Assembly: GCA_965214085.1 (NCBI GenBank)
Contig: OZ243937.1
Span: 2,170,001-2,234,000, forward strand
DNA: 64,000 nt
Reading direction: 5' to 3'
Source: UBA6055 sp965214085
GTDB lineage: Bacteria > Chloroflexota > Anaerolineae > Aggregatilineales > Phototrophicaceae
Part shown: in pieces, positions 1 through 8,727 of the stretch
Layout of the letters: each line of letters begins with the position of its first letter
Position numbering within the stretch: the first letter of the stretch is position 1
The notes under the pieces: model-generated
What the model saw: only the letters and a program-made list of their open reading frames with translations
Told to the model about the DNA's origin: nothing
Databases searched by the model: none
Translations under genes and position numbers: made by a program

Positions 1-687
1 GACCTCAGCGTCGCCGAGAATTTCCTGTACATGACGACGGGCGCAGAGCCGGACCCAACCGCTTGCGCCGCGCTGAATGTCTACCTGGTTCTGCTGGCTG
101 AGCACGGCATGAATGCCAGCACTTTCGCCGCGCGGGTGGTGACAGCCACCGGCTCCGACTTGCATAGCGCTATCGTCGCCGGTATCGGCGCGCTCAAGGG
201 TCCATCGCATGGCGGCGCCAATTCGGAAGCGATGAAGATGTTTGTCGAAATCGGCGAAGTCGAGAATGTCGCGCCCTGGTTCGAGATGAATGTCAAGACG
301 GGCAAGCGGCGCATCATGGGCATTGGCCACCGCGTCTACAAAGCCAATGATCCGCGGGCGGGCATCCTCAGGCGTCATGCGGAAGCGTTGGCTGATAGCT
401 CGGGCAAGCGCAAGTGGTACGATATCGCGGTGAAGCTGGCGGATACAGCCCGCGCCGATGACTATTTTGTGCAGCGCAATCTCTACCCGAACGTGGACTA
501 TTTCAGCGCGATCGTCTTGTACACGCTCGATCTGGACATTGATATGTTCACGCCCTTATTCGCGATGGCGCGCATCGCCGGTTGGTCGGCGCACGTCATC
601 GACCAGATGGGCGGGCGGCTGATTCGCCCTAAGGCAAATTACGTGGGACCGCGCGGATTGAAGTGGGCCCCCATCTCGCAGCGATAA
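1..687 (+). CDS. gltA: Citrate synthase, C-terminal part (5' truncated by window edge)
   Basis: Condenses acetyl-CoA with oxaloacetate to citrate, the entry step of the TCA cycle, in the cytoplasm. The reading frame is open from base 1, so about 228 C-terminal residues are present and the N-terminal large domain is missing. Family signatures are clear: GPSHGGAN with the substrate-binding His, GIGHRVYKANDPRA with the second active-site His, and a late NVDYFSAIVL / FTPLFAMARIAGW block followed by a C-terminal RLIRPKANYVGP tail. A 2-methylcitrate synthase of the same family cannot be excluded without the N-terminus or prp neighbours. A weak hairpin follows the stop. Confidence 0.93.
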   Translation, partial: DLSVAENFLYMTTGAEPDPTACAALNVYLVLLAEHGMNASTFAARVVTATGSDLHSAIVAGIGALKGPSHGGANSEAMKMFVEIGEVENVAPWFEMNVKTGKRRIMGIGHRVYKANDPRAGILRRHAEALADSSGKRKWYDIAVKLADTARADDYFVQRNLYPNVDYFSAIVLYTLDLDIDMFTPLFAMARIAGWSAHVIDQMGGRLIRPKANYVGPRGLKWAPISQR

Positions 688-712
688 TTCCATTCACCGG
701 ATTACGGATGCT

Positions 713-741
713 CGCCCGGCTCATCGTCGGGCGCCTGTTTT
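713..741 (+). terminator. Possible weak intrinsic terminator after citrate synthase
   Basis: A six-base stem CGCCCG/CGGGCG with a nine-base loop is followed by CCTGTTTT. It lies 26 bases after the citrate synthase stop and before the next gene. The stem is short and the T-run is interrupted, so this is tentative. Confidence 0.35.
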
Positions 742-811
742 GGCAGTCTGGTTTGCCAAGCGCCCGCCAAATATGCTAACCTGACTTCGAGGCTGGAAGC
801 GGGCTGGCGGA

Positions 812-1501
812 ATGATTCCCTACAAAATAGTCGGCACATCAAACTATCGCCCTTATGTCGCTTTTTTTGTGACGGTCGCCAATGTATTGGCTTTCGTTTA
901 TGTAGTAACCTACGCCTTTCTAGGCGGATTAGCGATCGACGAGGTCTACCGCAATTATGCGCTGAACATCTGCGCCGCGCGCACGCAGCCATTGGCGCAG
1001 ACGCTGCTGGACGGTACGCGCAGCATCTTCTTACACATGAGTTTTGTGCATTTGACCTCGAACATCATCATCTTTTACGTCTTCGGCTCGCGGATTGAAG
1101 AGCACCTGGGCCATTTGCGCTTCCTGGCTTTCTACCTGATAGTCGGCTTCGGCGGGCACTTGGGGCATCTGCTGCTGGACGGCGGGCAATGCGGCGACGC
1201 GCTGTATATGGTCGGTGCAAGCGGCGCGATATCCGGCATCATCGGCGCCTTCCTGTTCTTATTCCCCACCGCCCGCATCAAATCAAAACTCATCGTGCTC
1301 AAGGTATTCGGCTACGATGTCAATGTGCCGGCTTGGGTCTATCTGGTCTATTGGTTCTTCATGCAATTCTTTTATCAGGTCGGGTCGGTGGCGCCGCGCA
1401 TCAACGTGCACTGGGGGCATGTGGGCGGCTTCATCACCGGGCTGGCTGTGATCTTTCTTTTGTCATTCTTCATCGCTCCGCCGCGCATACCGCGGATCTA
1501 G
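812..1501 (+). CDS. Rhomboid family intramembrane serine protease (copy 1)
   Basis: A 229-residue polytopic membrane protein that should cleave transmembrane substrates within the bilayer. The catalytic dyad is visible: Ser137 in GASGAISG and His203 in HWGHVGGF. The upstream HMSFVHLTSN block (residues 75-84) supplies the conserved His/Asn of the oxyanion region. Roughly six hydrophobic segments are present and there is no extra cytoplasmic domain. The ATG at 812 follows a purine-rich GGCGGA stretch. A second rhomboid gene lies 830 bases downstream on the same strand, separated only by repeat elements. Substrates cannot be inferred. Confidence 0.9.
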   Translation: MIPYKIVGTSNYRPYVAFFVTVANVLAFVYVVTYAFLGGLAIDEVYRNYALNICAARTQPLAQTLLDGTRSIFLHMSFVHLTSNIIIFYVFGSRIEEHLGHLRFLAFYLIVGFGGHLGHLLLDGGQCGDALYMVGASGAISGIIGAFLFLFPTARIKSKLIVLKVFGYDVNVPAWVYLVYWFFMQFFYQVGSVAPRINVHWGHVGGFITGLAVIFLLSFFIAPPRIPRI

Positions 1502-1509
1502 GACGCGGG

Positions 1510-1878
1510 CAGGCCAATCGCATCAAAATATTTTAACCACAGAGAACACAGAGACACAGAGAAAAGTCTCACAATTGTAGATATTGTGAAATTGCGCTTC
1601 AATTTTGAACCCTGTGATAAGAATTTAACCCATTTGTAGGTCGCTTCTAGCGGAGTTCTGTCCTGAACAAACTTAATCTCTGTACTCTCAGTAATTCCAA
1701 GAAAGTCATGTGAAGAAGCGCGCCGTGTAGGGGCGACCAATCTGGTCGCCCGCTTCCGCTATGACTCGTGGTTTCGGGCTGTCGCCCCTACAGATCGTAA
1801 CTTTGGCAAAATTTGCATTACTTACCAGGTTCTACTTCTGTGCCACTGTGGTGAATACAATTTTATGCGATTGCCCTG
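1510..1878. repeat. Family A inverted-repeat element A1 (MITE-like)
   Basis: Starts with CAGGCCAATCGCATCAAAA and ends with the inverse ATGCGATTGCCCTG. Inside are CACAGAG-rich tracts and a block at 1727-1792 of the form GTAGGGGCGACC...GTCGCCCCTAC. It shares its whole internal layout with the copy at 44818-45209 and has no credible coding frame. It starts eight bases after the rhomboid stop. No convincing target duplication is visible at this copy. Confidence 0.8.
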
Positions 1879-1890
1879 GGCGCAAGCATG

Positions 1891-2257
1891 GGAAATGTAT
1901 CCTTTTCGGTTGATACAGATACTATACCATCGAGGACACCGAGAAATGCTAGGGCAATCGCATCAAATTATTTCAACACTAAGGTGCCAAGAACTCCGAG
2001 ATATATCCGAAAATATGCCAATAAAGGACGCAATGAAAAGGTGATTTTCTGCCAGAATTCATGGGCGAGCCAAGGCTCGCCCCTACAATTTGTTAGTTTG
2101 ATAATAAATTCGGAATTTATGGATATTGCTGCGATTGCCCGGCGAGAAATGCGAGAGCACCGAGAAACTTAATCGAGATATGCCATATTCTTTGTGTGCT
2201 TTGTGCCTTTGTGTCTTTGTGGTGAAATTTAATTTCAACCGAATTCGATACACTACC
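1891..2257. repeat. Family B inverted-repeat element B1, interrupted by element A2
   Basis: Begins GGAAATGTATCCTTTTCGGT and ends with the inverse of GGTAGTGTATCGAATTCGGT, giving an imperfect 22-bp terminal inverted repeat (about 17 of 22 matching). It is flanked by a perfect 8-bp direct repeat CAAGCATG at 1883-1890 and 2258-2265, the expected footprint of insertion. Without the nested A2 element and one A2 duplicate it is about 164 bp, matching the intact copy B2 at 15592-15753 (162 bp). Confidence 0.82.
1950..2142. repeat. Family A element A2 nested inside B1, with 10-bp target duplication
   Basis: A 193-bp element with ends TAGGGCAATCGCATCAAA and, inverted, CCGGGCAATCGCAGCAA. The flanks CGAGAAATGC at 1940-1949 and 2143-2152 are identical. 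The uninterrupted B copy at 15592 reads CGAGAATTCGAGAG at this point, so it is an empty-site comparator. A GGGCGAGCC/GGCTCGCCC hairpin lies at 2063-2082. Confidence 0.85.
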
Positions 2258-2332
2258 CAAGCATGGCAGACTTGCGCGAAACGAAATGCCTATGATAACG
2301 TTATAGTTGACAAGGCAAGCGAGGATGTCCTT

Positions 2333-3046
2333 ATGTTTCCTATAACCGTGGTCGGGCGGGACAAGACGATTCCCAAGGCGGCAATCGTCCTCATCGCGAT
2401 CAACTTGCTGGTGTTTCTATGGGAGCTTTCGGTGGACGCCAGGGGCGACGGCTTCCTTAAAGCCGCGCTGCAGAATTACGGCTTGGAAGTCTGCAAAATT
2501 GGGGAGCAGTCGCTAGCCACAACCGGGCTGGACAGTTTCCGCAGTTTGTTTTTGCATGCCAGCGCGGCGCATGTCCTGGCCAATATGTGGTTTCTCTTCT
2601 TGTTTGGCGGCTTAGTGGAGCGCTTCCTGGGCAGCGTAAAATTTGTACTCGCCTATTTGGGCTTCGGCATTGTGGCCACCTTGGCGCATGTCGCCTTCGG
2701 CAATACCGTTTGCACGGTGACGGATACAGGCGTGGTCATCGGCGCCAGCGGCGCGATCGCCGGCGTGATGGGCGGCTTCCTGGTGCTAAAGCCCCAGGCC
2801 AAAGTACGCACCATGCTGGGTTTCTTTCGGCCCTTTGTCTGGACGATTAAGCTGCCGGCGGTTGTTTTCTTGGGCTATTGGCTGCTGATGGATGTCTTGC
2901 AGCATATCGGCTGGATAGGCGTAGAAACGGATGTGGCGCACTGGGCGCATATCGGCGGCTTCGTGGCCGGGGCGGCCTTCATCTTTGCCGCCGGGCTGTT
3001 CAAACCGATGCCCAAGCCGGACCCGCTGGAGCACCTGGCTGAGTAG
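2333..3046 (+). CDS. Rhomboid family intramembrane serine protease (copy 2)
   Basis: A 237-residue rhomboid protease. The start is the ATG at 2333 because GAGGA lies seven bases upstream and the homology with copy 1 begins there; the open frame extends further up but reads through repeat DNA. Catalytic Ser is in GASGAIAGVMGG and catalytic His in AHWAHIGGF; the HASAAHVLANMW segment carries the conserved His and Asn. It is a diverged paralogue of the rhomboid at 812-1501. The two may arise from an old tandem duplication later separated by element insertions. A terminator-like hairpin follows the stop. Confidence 0.88.
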   Translation: MFPITVVGRDKTIPKAAIVLIAINLLVFLWELSVDARGDGFLKAALQNYGLEVCKIGEQSLATTGLDSFRSLFLHASAAHVLANMWFLFLFGGLVERFLGSVKFVLAYLGFGIVATLAHVAFGNTVCTVTDTGVVIGASGAIAGVMGGFLVLKPQAKVRTMLGFFRPFVWTIKLPAVVFLGYWLLMDVLQHIGWIGVETDVAHWAHIGGFVAGAAFIFAAGLFKPMPKPDPLEHLAE

Positions 3047-3083
3047 CCACTCAACCAACGTTCGAAAAAAACGACTACCACAG

Positions 3084-3109
3084 CCGCGACGAGTCAGTCG
3101 CGGTTTCGC
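3084..3109 (+). terminator. Intrinsic terminator after rhomboid copy 2
   Basis: A seven-base perfect stem CCGCGAC/GTCGCGG with a GAGTCA loop is followed by TTTCGCTTT. It sits in the convergent gap between the rhomboid gene and the minus-strand CPBP gene. Confidence 0.6.
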
Positions 3110-3130
3110 TTTGGCCAGTCGGCTACCAGA

Positions 3131-3892
3131 CTATTGCAGGAAGGGGACATAAAGGATGATCAAATTGGCGACGATCTGGCAGATCCAGGCCGCGGCCAAG
3201 CCGTTGCGTTTGCGCACGTAGACGTAGAGCAGGTTCATCATCAGCAGCAGGATTACGATAATGGCTGTAACAGCGGGCAGCTCGGTAACCTCCCCCCACA
3301 TCACCGGAAAGAAGAGTACGATATTCCACACGGTGGCGAGCAGGCCCACCAGCCAGAAAGCCAGCTGATCCTGCAGCAAGCCACGGAAAAACAGCGTTTC
3401 CGCGATGGGCATGACAAATACAAGAAAGGCGAGTAGGCTGCCGGACGACATGCCAGGAAACAGGCGATCGGCCGCCGGCGCCAGGATGATCCGGCTTAGG
3501 AATACTAGAAAGGGAATGCCCAGCATTACGGCGTACAAGATGCCCCAGCCCAGGTTTTCCGGCCGTTCCTGACCAATGCGCTCCATATTGCCGAGCAGCC
3601 AGGACAGTATGCTGACGCCAGCCAGCGCGCCCCAAGCCAAGGTATAACGCAACTCGACGCTATCGGGCAGCAGCGGCGTCAACCCGACGCTTAGCGCGGT
3701 TGCGATTATAAAACCGAATAGGGGGTCTCCGGCGCCGCGGGAGGTGGTCCGCCGGGCGATTGCTGTTCGCTCTTCCCTTTCCTCAGCAGCATCGGCATCG
3801 GCAGCCGCTTCGATCGGGCCGGGCGAACCAAGCCTGTGAGATGAACGATCCTGGGCATCATTCAAGGGATCGAATGGCGCTTCCGGCATCAT
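3131..3892 (-). CDS. CPBP-like membrane protein with degenerate protease motif
   Basis: A 253-residue protein: a charged, Ala/Glu/Arg-rich N-terminal cytoplasmic segment of about 55 residues, then about seven hydrophobic segments. The signature MPIAETLFFRGLLQ resembles the CPBP (CAAX protease/bacteriocin-processing) motif EExxxR, but the second Glu is Thr. The next motif reads WNIVLF, with Asn where the family has a metal-binding His. It may therefore be an inactive or altered member; compare the intact CPBP protein at 18080-19030. The start overlaps the upstream threonine aldolase stop by four bases, so the two are translationally coupled. Confidence 0.72.
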   Translation of the reverse strand: MMPEAPFDPLNDAQDRSSHRLGSPGPIEAAADADAAEEREERTAIARRTTSRGAGDPLFGFIIATALSVGLTPLLPDSVELRYTLAWGALAGVSILSWLLGNMERIGQERPENLGWGILYAVMLGIPFLVFLSRIILAPAADRLFPGMSSGSLLAFLVFVMPIAETLFFRGLLQDQLAFWLVGLLATVWNIVLFFPVMWGEVTELPAVTAIIVILLLMMNLLYVYVRKRNGLAAAWICQIVANLIILYVPFLQ

Positions 3893-4929
3893 GATACGAG
3901 GGCGCTCACCGCCACAATTACCTTGTCGATGGCCGAGCGGTCTATCCAGTAATGCGTGCGCAGGCGAATCAAGCCGCGTTCCCCGCTATAGGGCGACATA
4001 AGAATATTATAGTCGCGGCGCAATGCGTCAACAAATTCGTCCAGCGTGATGCCCGCGTCATCGGAGAGTGAGAAAAAGACGAAGTTGGTATTCTGGCCTT
4101 CGATGCAAATGCCTGGCAGCTCGCTCAGACCCTCCGCCAGCAGTTGCGCGTTGTCGTGATCTTCGCTGAGGCGATCGCGCATGGTATGAAGCGCGACCAA
4201 GCCCGCGGCCGCCAGGATACCAACCTGACGCATGCTGCCGCCCAGGACTTTGCGCGCGCGTCGCGCTCGGCGAATGAAATCGCGGCTGCCGACCAAGACC
4301 GAGCCGGCCGGCGCGCAGAGCCCCTTCGACAAGCAGAAGGTGACCGAATCGGCGCCAGCGGCCAGCGCTTTGGCATCCACGCCGAAGGCCGCCGCCGCGT
4401 TAAAAATGCGCGCGCCGTCGATATGAAAGATCAACCTGTTGCGCCGCGTGAAATCGGCCACGACATCGGTGTATTCGACGGACAAGGGCATGCCCCCGGC
4501 CATATTGTGCGTGTTCTCAAGGGCGACCAGGCGCGTTACTGGCTTATGCTCGTCGTCAGGGTTGATGGCGCTTTCCAGATCACTGAGCCGCAGCGTGCCA
4601 TCGGCTTGCACCGGGACGGTATGCGGCAGGATGCCACCCAGCTGTGCCATGCCGCCCTGCTCGTAGCGGAAAATATGCGAGCTGTCGCCGATGATGATGG
4701 ATTCGCCGCGATTACAGTGCGCCAGCAGCGCGCAGAGGTTGCCCTGGGTGCCGCTGGTGACAAAGACCGCGGCTTCTTTGCCCAGCAATTCCGCGGCATC
4801 AGCCTCGAGCTGATTCACCGTTGGGTCGTCATGATAGACGTCATCGCCGACTGCCGCGTTGGCCATGGCTTCGCGCATGGCCGGCGTGGGATGAGAAACC
4901 GTATCGCTTCTGAGATCAATCGTTTTCAT
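3889..4929 (-). CDS. ltaE: Low-specificity L-threonine aldolase
   Basis: A PLP-dependent fold-type I enzyme that splits L-threonine or allo-threonine into glycine and acetaldehyde in the cytoplasm. The protein is 346 residues when started at the ATG at 4929, which gives the family-typical N-terminus MKTIDLRSDTVSHPTPAM; an open frame continues upstream but is not conserved. Lys202 in CLSKGLCAP is the PLP Schiff-base lysine, Asp171 in HIDGARIFNAA contacts the pyridine nitrogen, and His86 in SSHIFRYEQGG is the stacking/catalytic His. It is the first gene of a two-gene operon with the CPBP-like protein. Confidence 0.92.
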   Translation of the reverse strand: MKTIDLRSDTVSHPTPAMREAMANAAVGDDVYHDDPTVNQLEADAAELLGKEAAVFVTSGTQGNLCALLAHCNRGESIIIGDSSHIFRYEQGGMAQLGGILPHTVPVQADGTLRLSDLESAINPDDEHKPVTRLVALENTHNMAGGMPLSVEYTDVVADFTRRNRLIFHIDGARIFNAAAAFGVDAKALAAGADSVTFCLSKGLCAPAGSVLVGSRDFIRRARRARKVLGGSMRQVGILAAAGLVALHTMRDRLSEDHDNAQLLAEGLSELPGICIEGQNTNFVFFSLSDDAGITLDEFVDALRRDYNILMSPYSGERGLIRLRTHYWIDRSAIDKVIVAVSALVS

Positions 4930-5738
4930 GGGGCGGGACCGCGCTGGTAGACCTGGCTTATGGGCAAGGATACTAGACAGAAATGGAATCAATGACAATA
5001 GCCAATGCCGCCTGCCATTCGCTTCGAGCATGGCGAGGGGGTTGGAATATCAAAGCAGGCGCGGTTCTGTTAGCGGACTCCCCACAGGATTTCTAGCACA
5101 GAGACGCTGAAGTAGAACCAGGTAAGTAATACAAATTCGCTTTAGCAACAATATGTAGGGGCGACAGCCCGAAAACACAAATCGCAGCGGCAGCGGGCGA
5201 CCAGGTTGGTCGCCCCTACAAGGCTTGTCCGATACTAATTTCCGATGACGATACGGTTGTAGGTGAGTGCCGCGCTTTTAGGGATTCACGACACTTTTGC
5301 CACCGAGGGCACAGAGAAAAGCTGAGTGCACAGAGAGATTCCGGGAAATTGGGCGGTTGGTCGAGTAAAGGAGGATCCACAGGTTCACCGATTCTGTCTG
5401 TGGACGAAGAATGATGCCTTTCCTCTGTGTACTCAATTTAACTCGGTGTACTCGGTGGCAAAGATGTCGAGTAGTCGCCTTAGCCGAGCGAGCGGCAGCG
5501 GGCGACCAGGTTGGTCGCCCCTACATGGCTCAAATTTTCGCATGACTTACTCGCATTTACTGTGCTCACAGAGGATCGTTTTTCGCCAGGTGTATCTGAA
5601 TAGTCGGCGCAATTCACCACTCCCAGCGCTGCAATCAACTTCGCCTCAAGCCGTTTTGCGGTACAATCCCTTTCCTGCGTTTCAGCGGATCGCTCCTGAT
5701 AATCTCACCGGCGGGCAGCGACGCATAAGGAAGCCACC
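4930..5738. other. Non-coding gap with several repeat modules
   Basis: About 800 bases between divergent genes. It holds a palindromic block at 5155-5219 (GTAGGGGCGAC...GTCGCCCCTAC), an inverted-repeat element at 5294-5463, and a GGGCGACCAGGTTGGTCGCCC hairpin around 5500-5520. TACAAT at about 5660 is a possible -10 box for the P-type ATPase gene, with no good -35 partner. Nothing coding is supported. Confidence 0.6.
5294..5463. repeat. Inverted-repeat element with CTTTTGCCACCGAG ends
   Basis: The left end CTTTTGCCACCGAGGGCACAG and the inverted right end CTTTGCCACCGAGTACACCG enclose about 170 bp. The CACAGAG and CACCGAG words are shared with families A and B, but the termini differ, so this is probably a third type or a rearranged relic. 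Confidence 0.55.
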
Positions 5739-8726
5739 ATGATGGCGGAACCCTTCCGGCAAGGTACGCTTCAGGTGCTGGCGGCATTGGAAGTTGACAG
5801 CGCGTTGGGTTTGAGCGACGCTGAAGCCCTCCAGCGTCAGAGCGAGCACGGCAAAAATGTCTTGCCCAGCGACGACGGCGTCAACTGGTTCAAGCTGGTC
5901 ATGGCTCAATTCACCGATGTCATGGTCATCGTGCTGATTGTCGCCGCCTTCATATCCGCCCTGCTGGGCGAAGCCACTGATGTCATTGTGATTCTCGCCA
6001 TCGTCGCGCTGAATGCCCTGCTGGGCATCTACCAGGAATACCAGGCTGAGCAAGCTTTGGCCGCGCTCAGCCGCTTGCAGGTGCCGCAGGTGCGCGTGCG
6101 CCGTGGCGGGCAAATCCATGAAATAAGCGCGGAGGAGCTGACGCCCGGCGACATCGTCTTGATCGGCGAGGGCGATCGCATTCCGGCGGACGGGCGGCTG
6201 ATCGAGTCAATCAACTTGCAGATTGAAGAAGCGGCGCTCACCGGCGAATCGGCGCCAGTGGAAAAAGTCACAGGCGCAATCACAAACGAAGGCGCTGTCC
6301 CCATCGGCGACCGGGCGAATATGGCGTACATGGGCACAGCGGTCAATTACGGGCGCGGCGAAATGGTCGTGACCCAAACCGGTCTGCAAACCGAAATCGG
6401 CAATATCGCCACCATGCTGCTGCAAGTCGAAGCAGGCACGACGCCCTTGCAGCGCCGCTTAAATCACCTGGGGCATATCCTGGCGACGGCGGCTCTGATT
6501 GTGGTGGCGATAGTCTTCTTCGTCGGCTTCCTGATTCAGGGCATCCCGGCCGAGCAGATGTTCCTCATCGCTATCAGCTTGGCGGTGGCGGCCGTGCCTG
6601 AAGGGTTGCCGGCGCTGGTGACCATCGGCTTGTCGCTGGGCGCCAACCGCATGGTGAAGCGCAGCGTCTTGATTCGCCGCTTGCCCGCGGTCGAAACGCT
6701 CGGCTCGGTCAACGTGATTTGCTCGGACAAGACCGGCACCCTGACCAAGAACGAGATGACCGCTACCTACCTGGTGCTGCCGCGCCACGACGATATCCGC
6801 GTGGAAGGCGCCGGCTATGTGGCCGAGGGCAACTTGGTTTCCCTGGGCACGCAGGACCCCGCCAATCGGGGAATACCGGTCAATGTCAAAAAGGACGAAG
6901 CAGCCCAGCGCATGCTCAAGGCGATGGCTTTGTCGACCAATGTCTATCTGGAGACGCAGGCCGCCAGCGATCAGGTCAAGGTGGTCGGCGACAGCACCGA
7001 GGCAGCCCTGCTGGTGGCGGCGCAGAAGATCGGCTTCACGCGCGAGCAGTTGGAGCTGGACTTGCCGCGGGTGGCGGAACTGCCCTTCAGCAGCGAACGC
7101 AAAGCCATGACAACGGTGCATGAGGTCCGCGGCGAGGCGGCGCAGCGGCTATTTCCCGACGCTAAATATGTCGTCATCACCAAAGGCGCGCCCGACAGGC
7201 TAATCGAATGGTCGGAGAGCGAGCGGACGCCCGACGAAGCGCTTGACCTCAGCGACAGCGACCGCAGACTTTGGCAGCAGCGGGTCGACGAATTGGCCAA
7301 CGACGGCTTGCGTGTGCTTGGCATCGCCTGGCGCCCGCTGGATGAGCTGCCGACTGAGATCAGGCCTGAGATTGAGCGCGACCTGGAGTTGATCGGCTTG
7401 ATCGGCATTTTGGATCCGGCGCGGCCAGAGGCCAAGCTGGCGGTGCGGCGCGCGCGGGAAGCCGGCATCCGCACCATCATGATTACCGGCGATCACGCCT
7501 TGACCGCTGAAGCTATCGCGCGGGACCTGGGCATTATCGACGCCGAGCAGAAGGCGATAACGGGTACCGCGCTGGAAGACATGACGGACGCCGAGCTTGA
7601 AGCGGCATTCGAGCGGACTTCCTGCTTCGCGCGCGTCTCGCCGGCTCACAAGCTGCGGCTGGTGCAGCTATTGCAGGGGCAGAACAACATCGTGGCGATG
7701 ACGGGCGATGGCGTCAACGACGCGCCGGCGCTGAAACAAGCGGATATCGGCGTGGCTATGGGCATCACTGGCGCGGACGTAAGCAAAGGCGCCTCGGAGA
7801 TGATTTTGACCGATGACAACTTCCGCTCAATCGTGGCGGCGATAGAAGAAGGCCGCGCCATATACGACAACATCAAGAAATTCATCAAGTACATGCTGAG
7901 CTCGAATGTCGGCGAAATCTTGGTGATGTTCGTGGCGCTCTTGATAAACTTGCCCATTCCGCTGCTGGCGATCCAGATTCTATGGATCAACTTGGTGACG
8001 GACGGCTTGCCGGCTATCGCCCTGGGCTTCGAGCCGGCTGAAGAAGGCGTCATGCAGCGGCGACCGCGCCCCAGCAATGAGAGCATCTTCGCGCAAGGCA
8101 CGGGGTTGCACATCGCCATCGTCGGCGTTCTGATCGCGATCCTCACGCTCATCAGCTACGCCTGGGGCTATACGACCATCGGCCTGGACGCGTCCAGCCC
8201 GTCCTTGGGCCTGGAAGGGCTGGAGCGGGCGGCGGTTGTCGATCTGGCCGGCGAGGATGCGGTTCCGGATGCCTGGGATGGCTGGACGGCTGATGAGCGC
8301 GTGGTCTTCCTGGACGCCGAAGCGGCAACTGGCGCGGACTTCCTGGAAGCGCACGATGAAGCCGACGGGGCGCCGGGCCCGCATCTGCTCAATCAAGCCG
8401 AGCGCATCCCTCGCACCATCGCTTTCACTGTGCTGGCTTTCACGCAGATGTTCCAGGTGATGGCCATCCACGCCGGCGACCAAACGACCTTCTGGCAAGC
8501 GGGCTTCAAGGGAAACAAGCTGCTGTTCTGGGCGGTGCTGTCCACTTTCGCGCTGCAGCTTATCGTGGTGTATATGCCTCTCTTCCAGGAACTGTTTGAC
8601 ACCCGCGCGCTGGACATGACGCATTTGGCCGTCAGCATCATCGCCGGGCTGTTCGTCCTGCTATTTGTGGAAGTGGAAAAAGCGGTATTCCGCCGCTGGT
8701 TGTTCGCCGGCAAACTGTCCCTGTGA
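5739..8726 (+). CDS. P-type cation-transporting ATPase, Ca2+/PMR1-like (P2 type)
   Basis: A 995-residue ion pump of the inner membrane. Order of landmarks: N-terminal cation-ATPase domain; TM pair near residues 58-98; actuator motif LTGES at 167-171; PEGLP in TM4 at 287-291; phosphorylated Asp330 in CSDKTGTLTKNEM; nucleotide domain with KGAPD; TGDGVNDAPAL hinge near 645; then a C-terminal helix bundle with ILWINLVTDGLPAIALG. PEGLP and the C-terminal block fit the Ca2+ or Na+/K+-like P2 group rather than heavy-metal P1B pumps. A long acidic loop at about residues 815-880 lies between late TM segments. Two adjacent ATG codons make the start ambiguous by one residue. Convergent with the sulfate activation gene. 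Confidence 0.93.
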   Translation: MMAEPFRQGTLQVLAALEVDSALGLSDAEALQRQSEHGKNVLPSDDGVNWFKLVMAQFTDVMVIVLIVAAFISALLGEATDVIVILAIVALNALLGIYQEYQAEQALAALSRLQVPQVRVRRGGQIHEISAEELTPGDIVLIGEGDRIPADGRLIESINLQIEEAALTGESAPVEKVTGAITNEGAVPIGDRANMAYMGTAVNYGRGEMVVTQTGLQTEIGNIATMLLQVEAGTTPLQRRLNHLGHILATAALIVVAIVFFVGFLIQGIPAEQMFLIAISLAVAAVPEGLPALVTIGLSLGANRMVKRSVLIRRLPAVETLGSVNVICSDKTGTLTKNEMTATYLVLPRHDDIRVEGAGYVAEGNLVSLGTQDPANRGIPVNVKKDEAAQRMLKAMALSTNVYLETQAASDQVKVVGDSTEAALLVAAQKIGFTREQLELDLPRVAELPFSSERKAMTTVHEVRGEAAQRLFPDAKYVVITKGAPDRLIEWSESERTPDEALDLSDSDRRLWQQRVDELANDGLRVLGIAWRPLDELPTEIRPEIERDLELIGLIGILDPARPEAKLAVRRAREAGIRTIMITGDHALTAEAIARDLGIIDAEQKAITGTALEDMTDAELEAAFERTSCFARVSPAHKLRLVQLLQGQNNIVAMTGDGVNDAPALKQADIGVAMGITGADVSKGASEMILTDDNFRSIVAAIEEGRAIYDNIKKFIKYMLSSNVGEILVMFVALLINLPIPLLAIQILWINLVTDGLPAIALGFEPAEEGVMQRRPRPSNESIFAQGTGLHIAIVGVLIAILTLISYAWGYTTIGLDASSPSLGLEGLERAAVVDLAGEDAVPDAWDGWTADERVVFLDAEAATGADFLEAHDEADGAPGPHLLNQAERIPRTIAFTVLAFTQMFQVMAIHAGDQTTFWQAGFKGNKLLFWAVLSTFALQLIVVYMPLFQELFDTRALDMTHLAVSIIAGLFVLLFVEVEKAVFRRWLFAGKLSL

Positions 8727-8727
8727 G

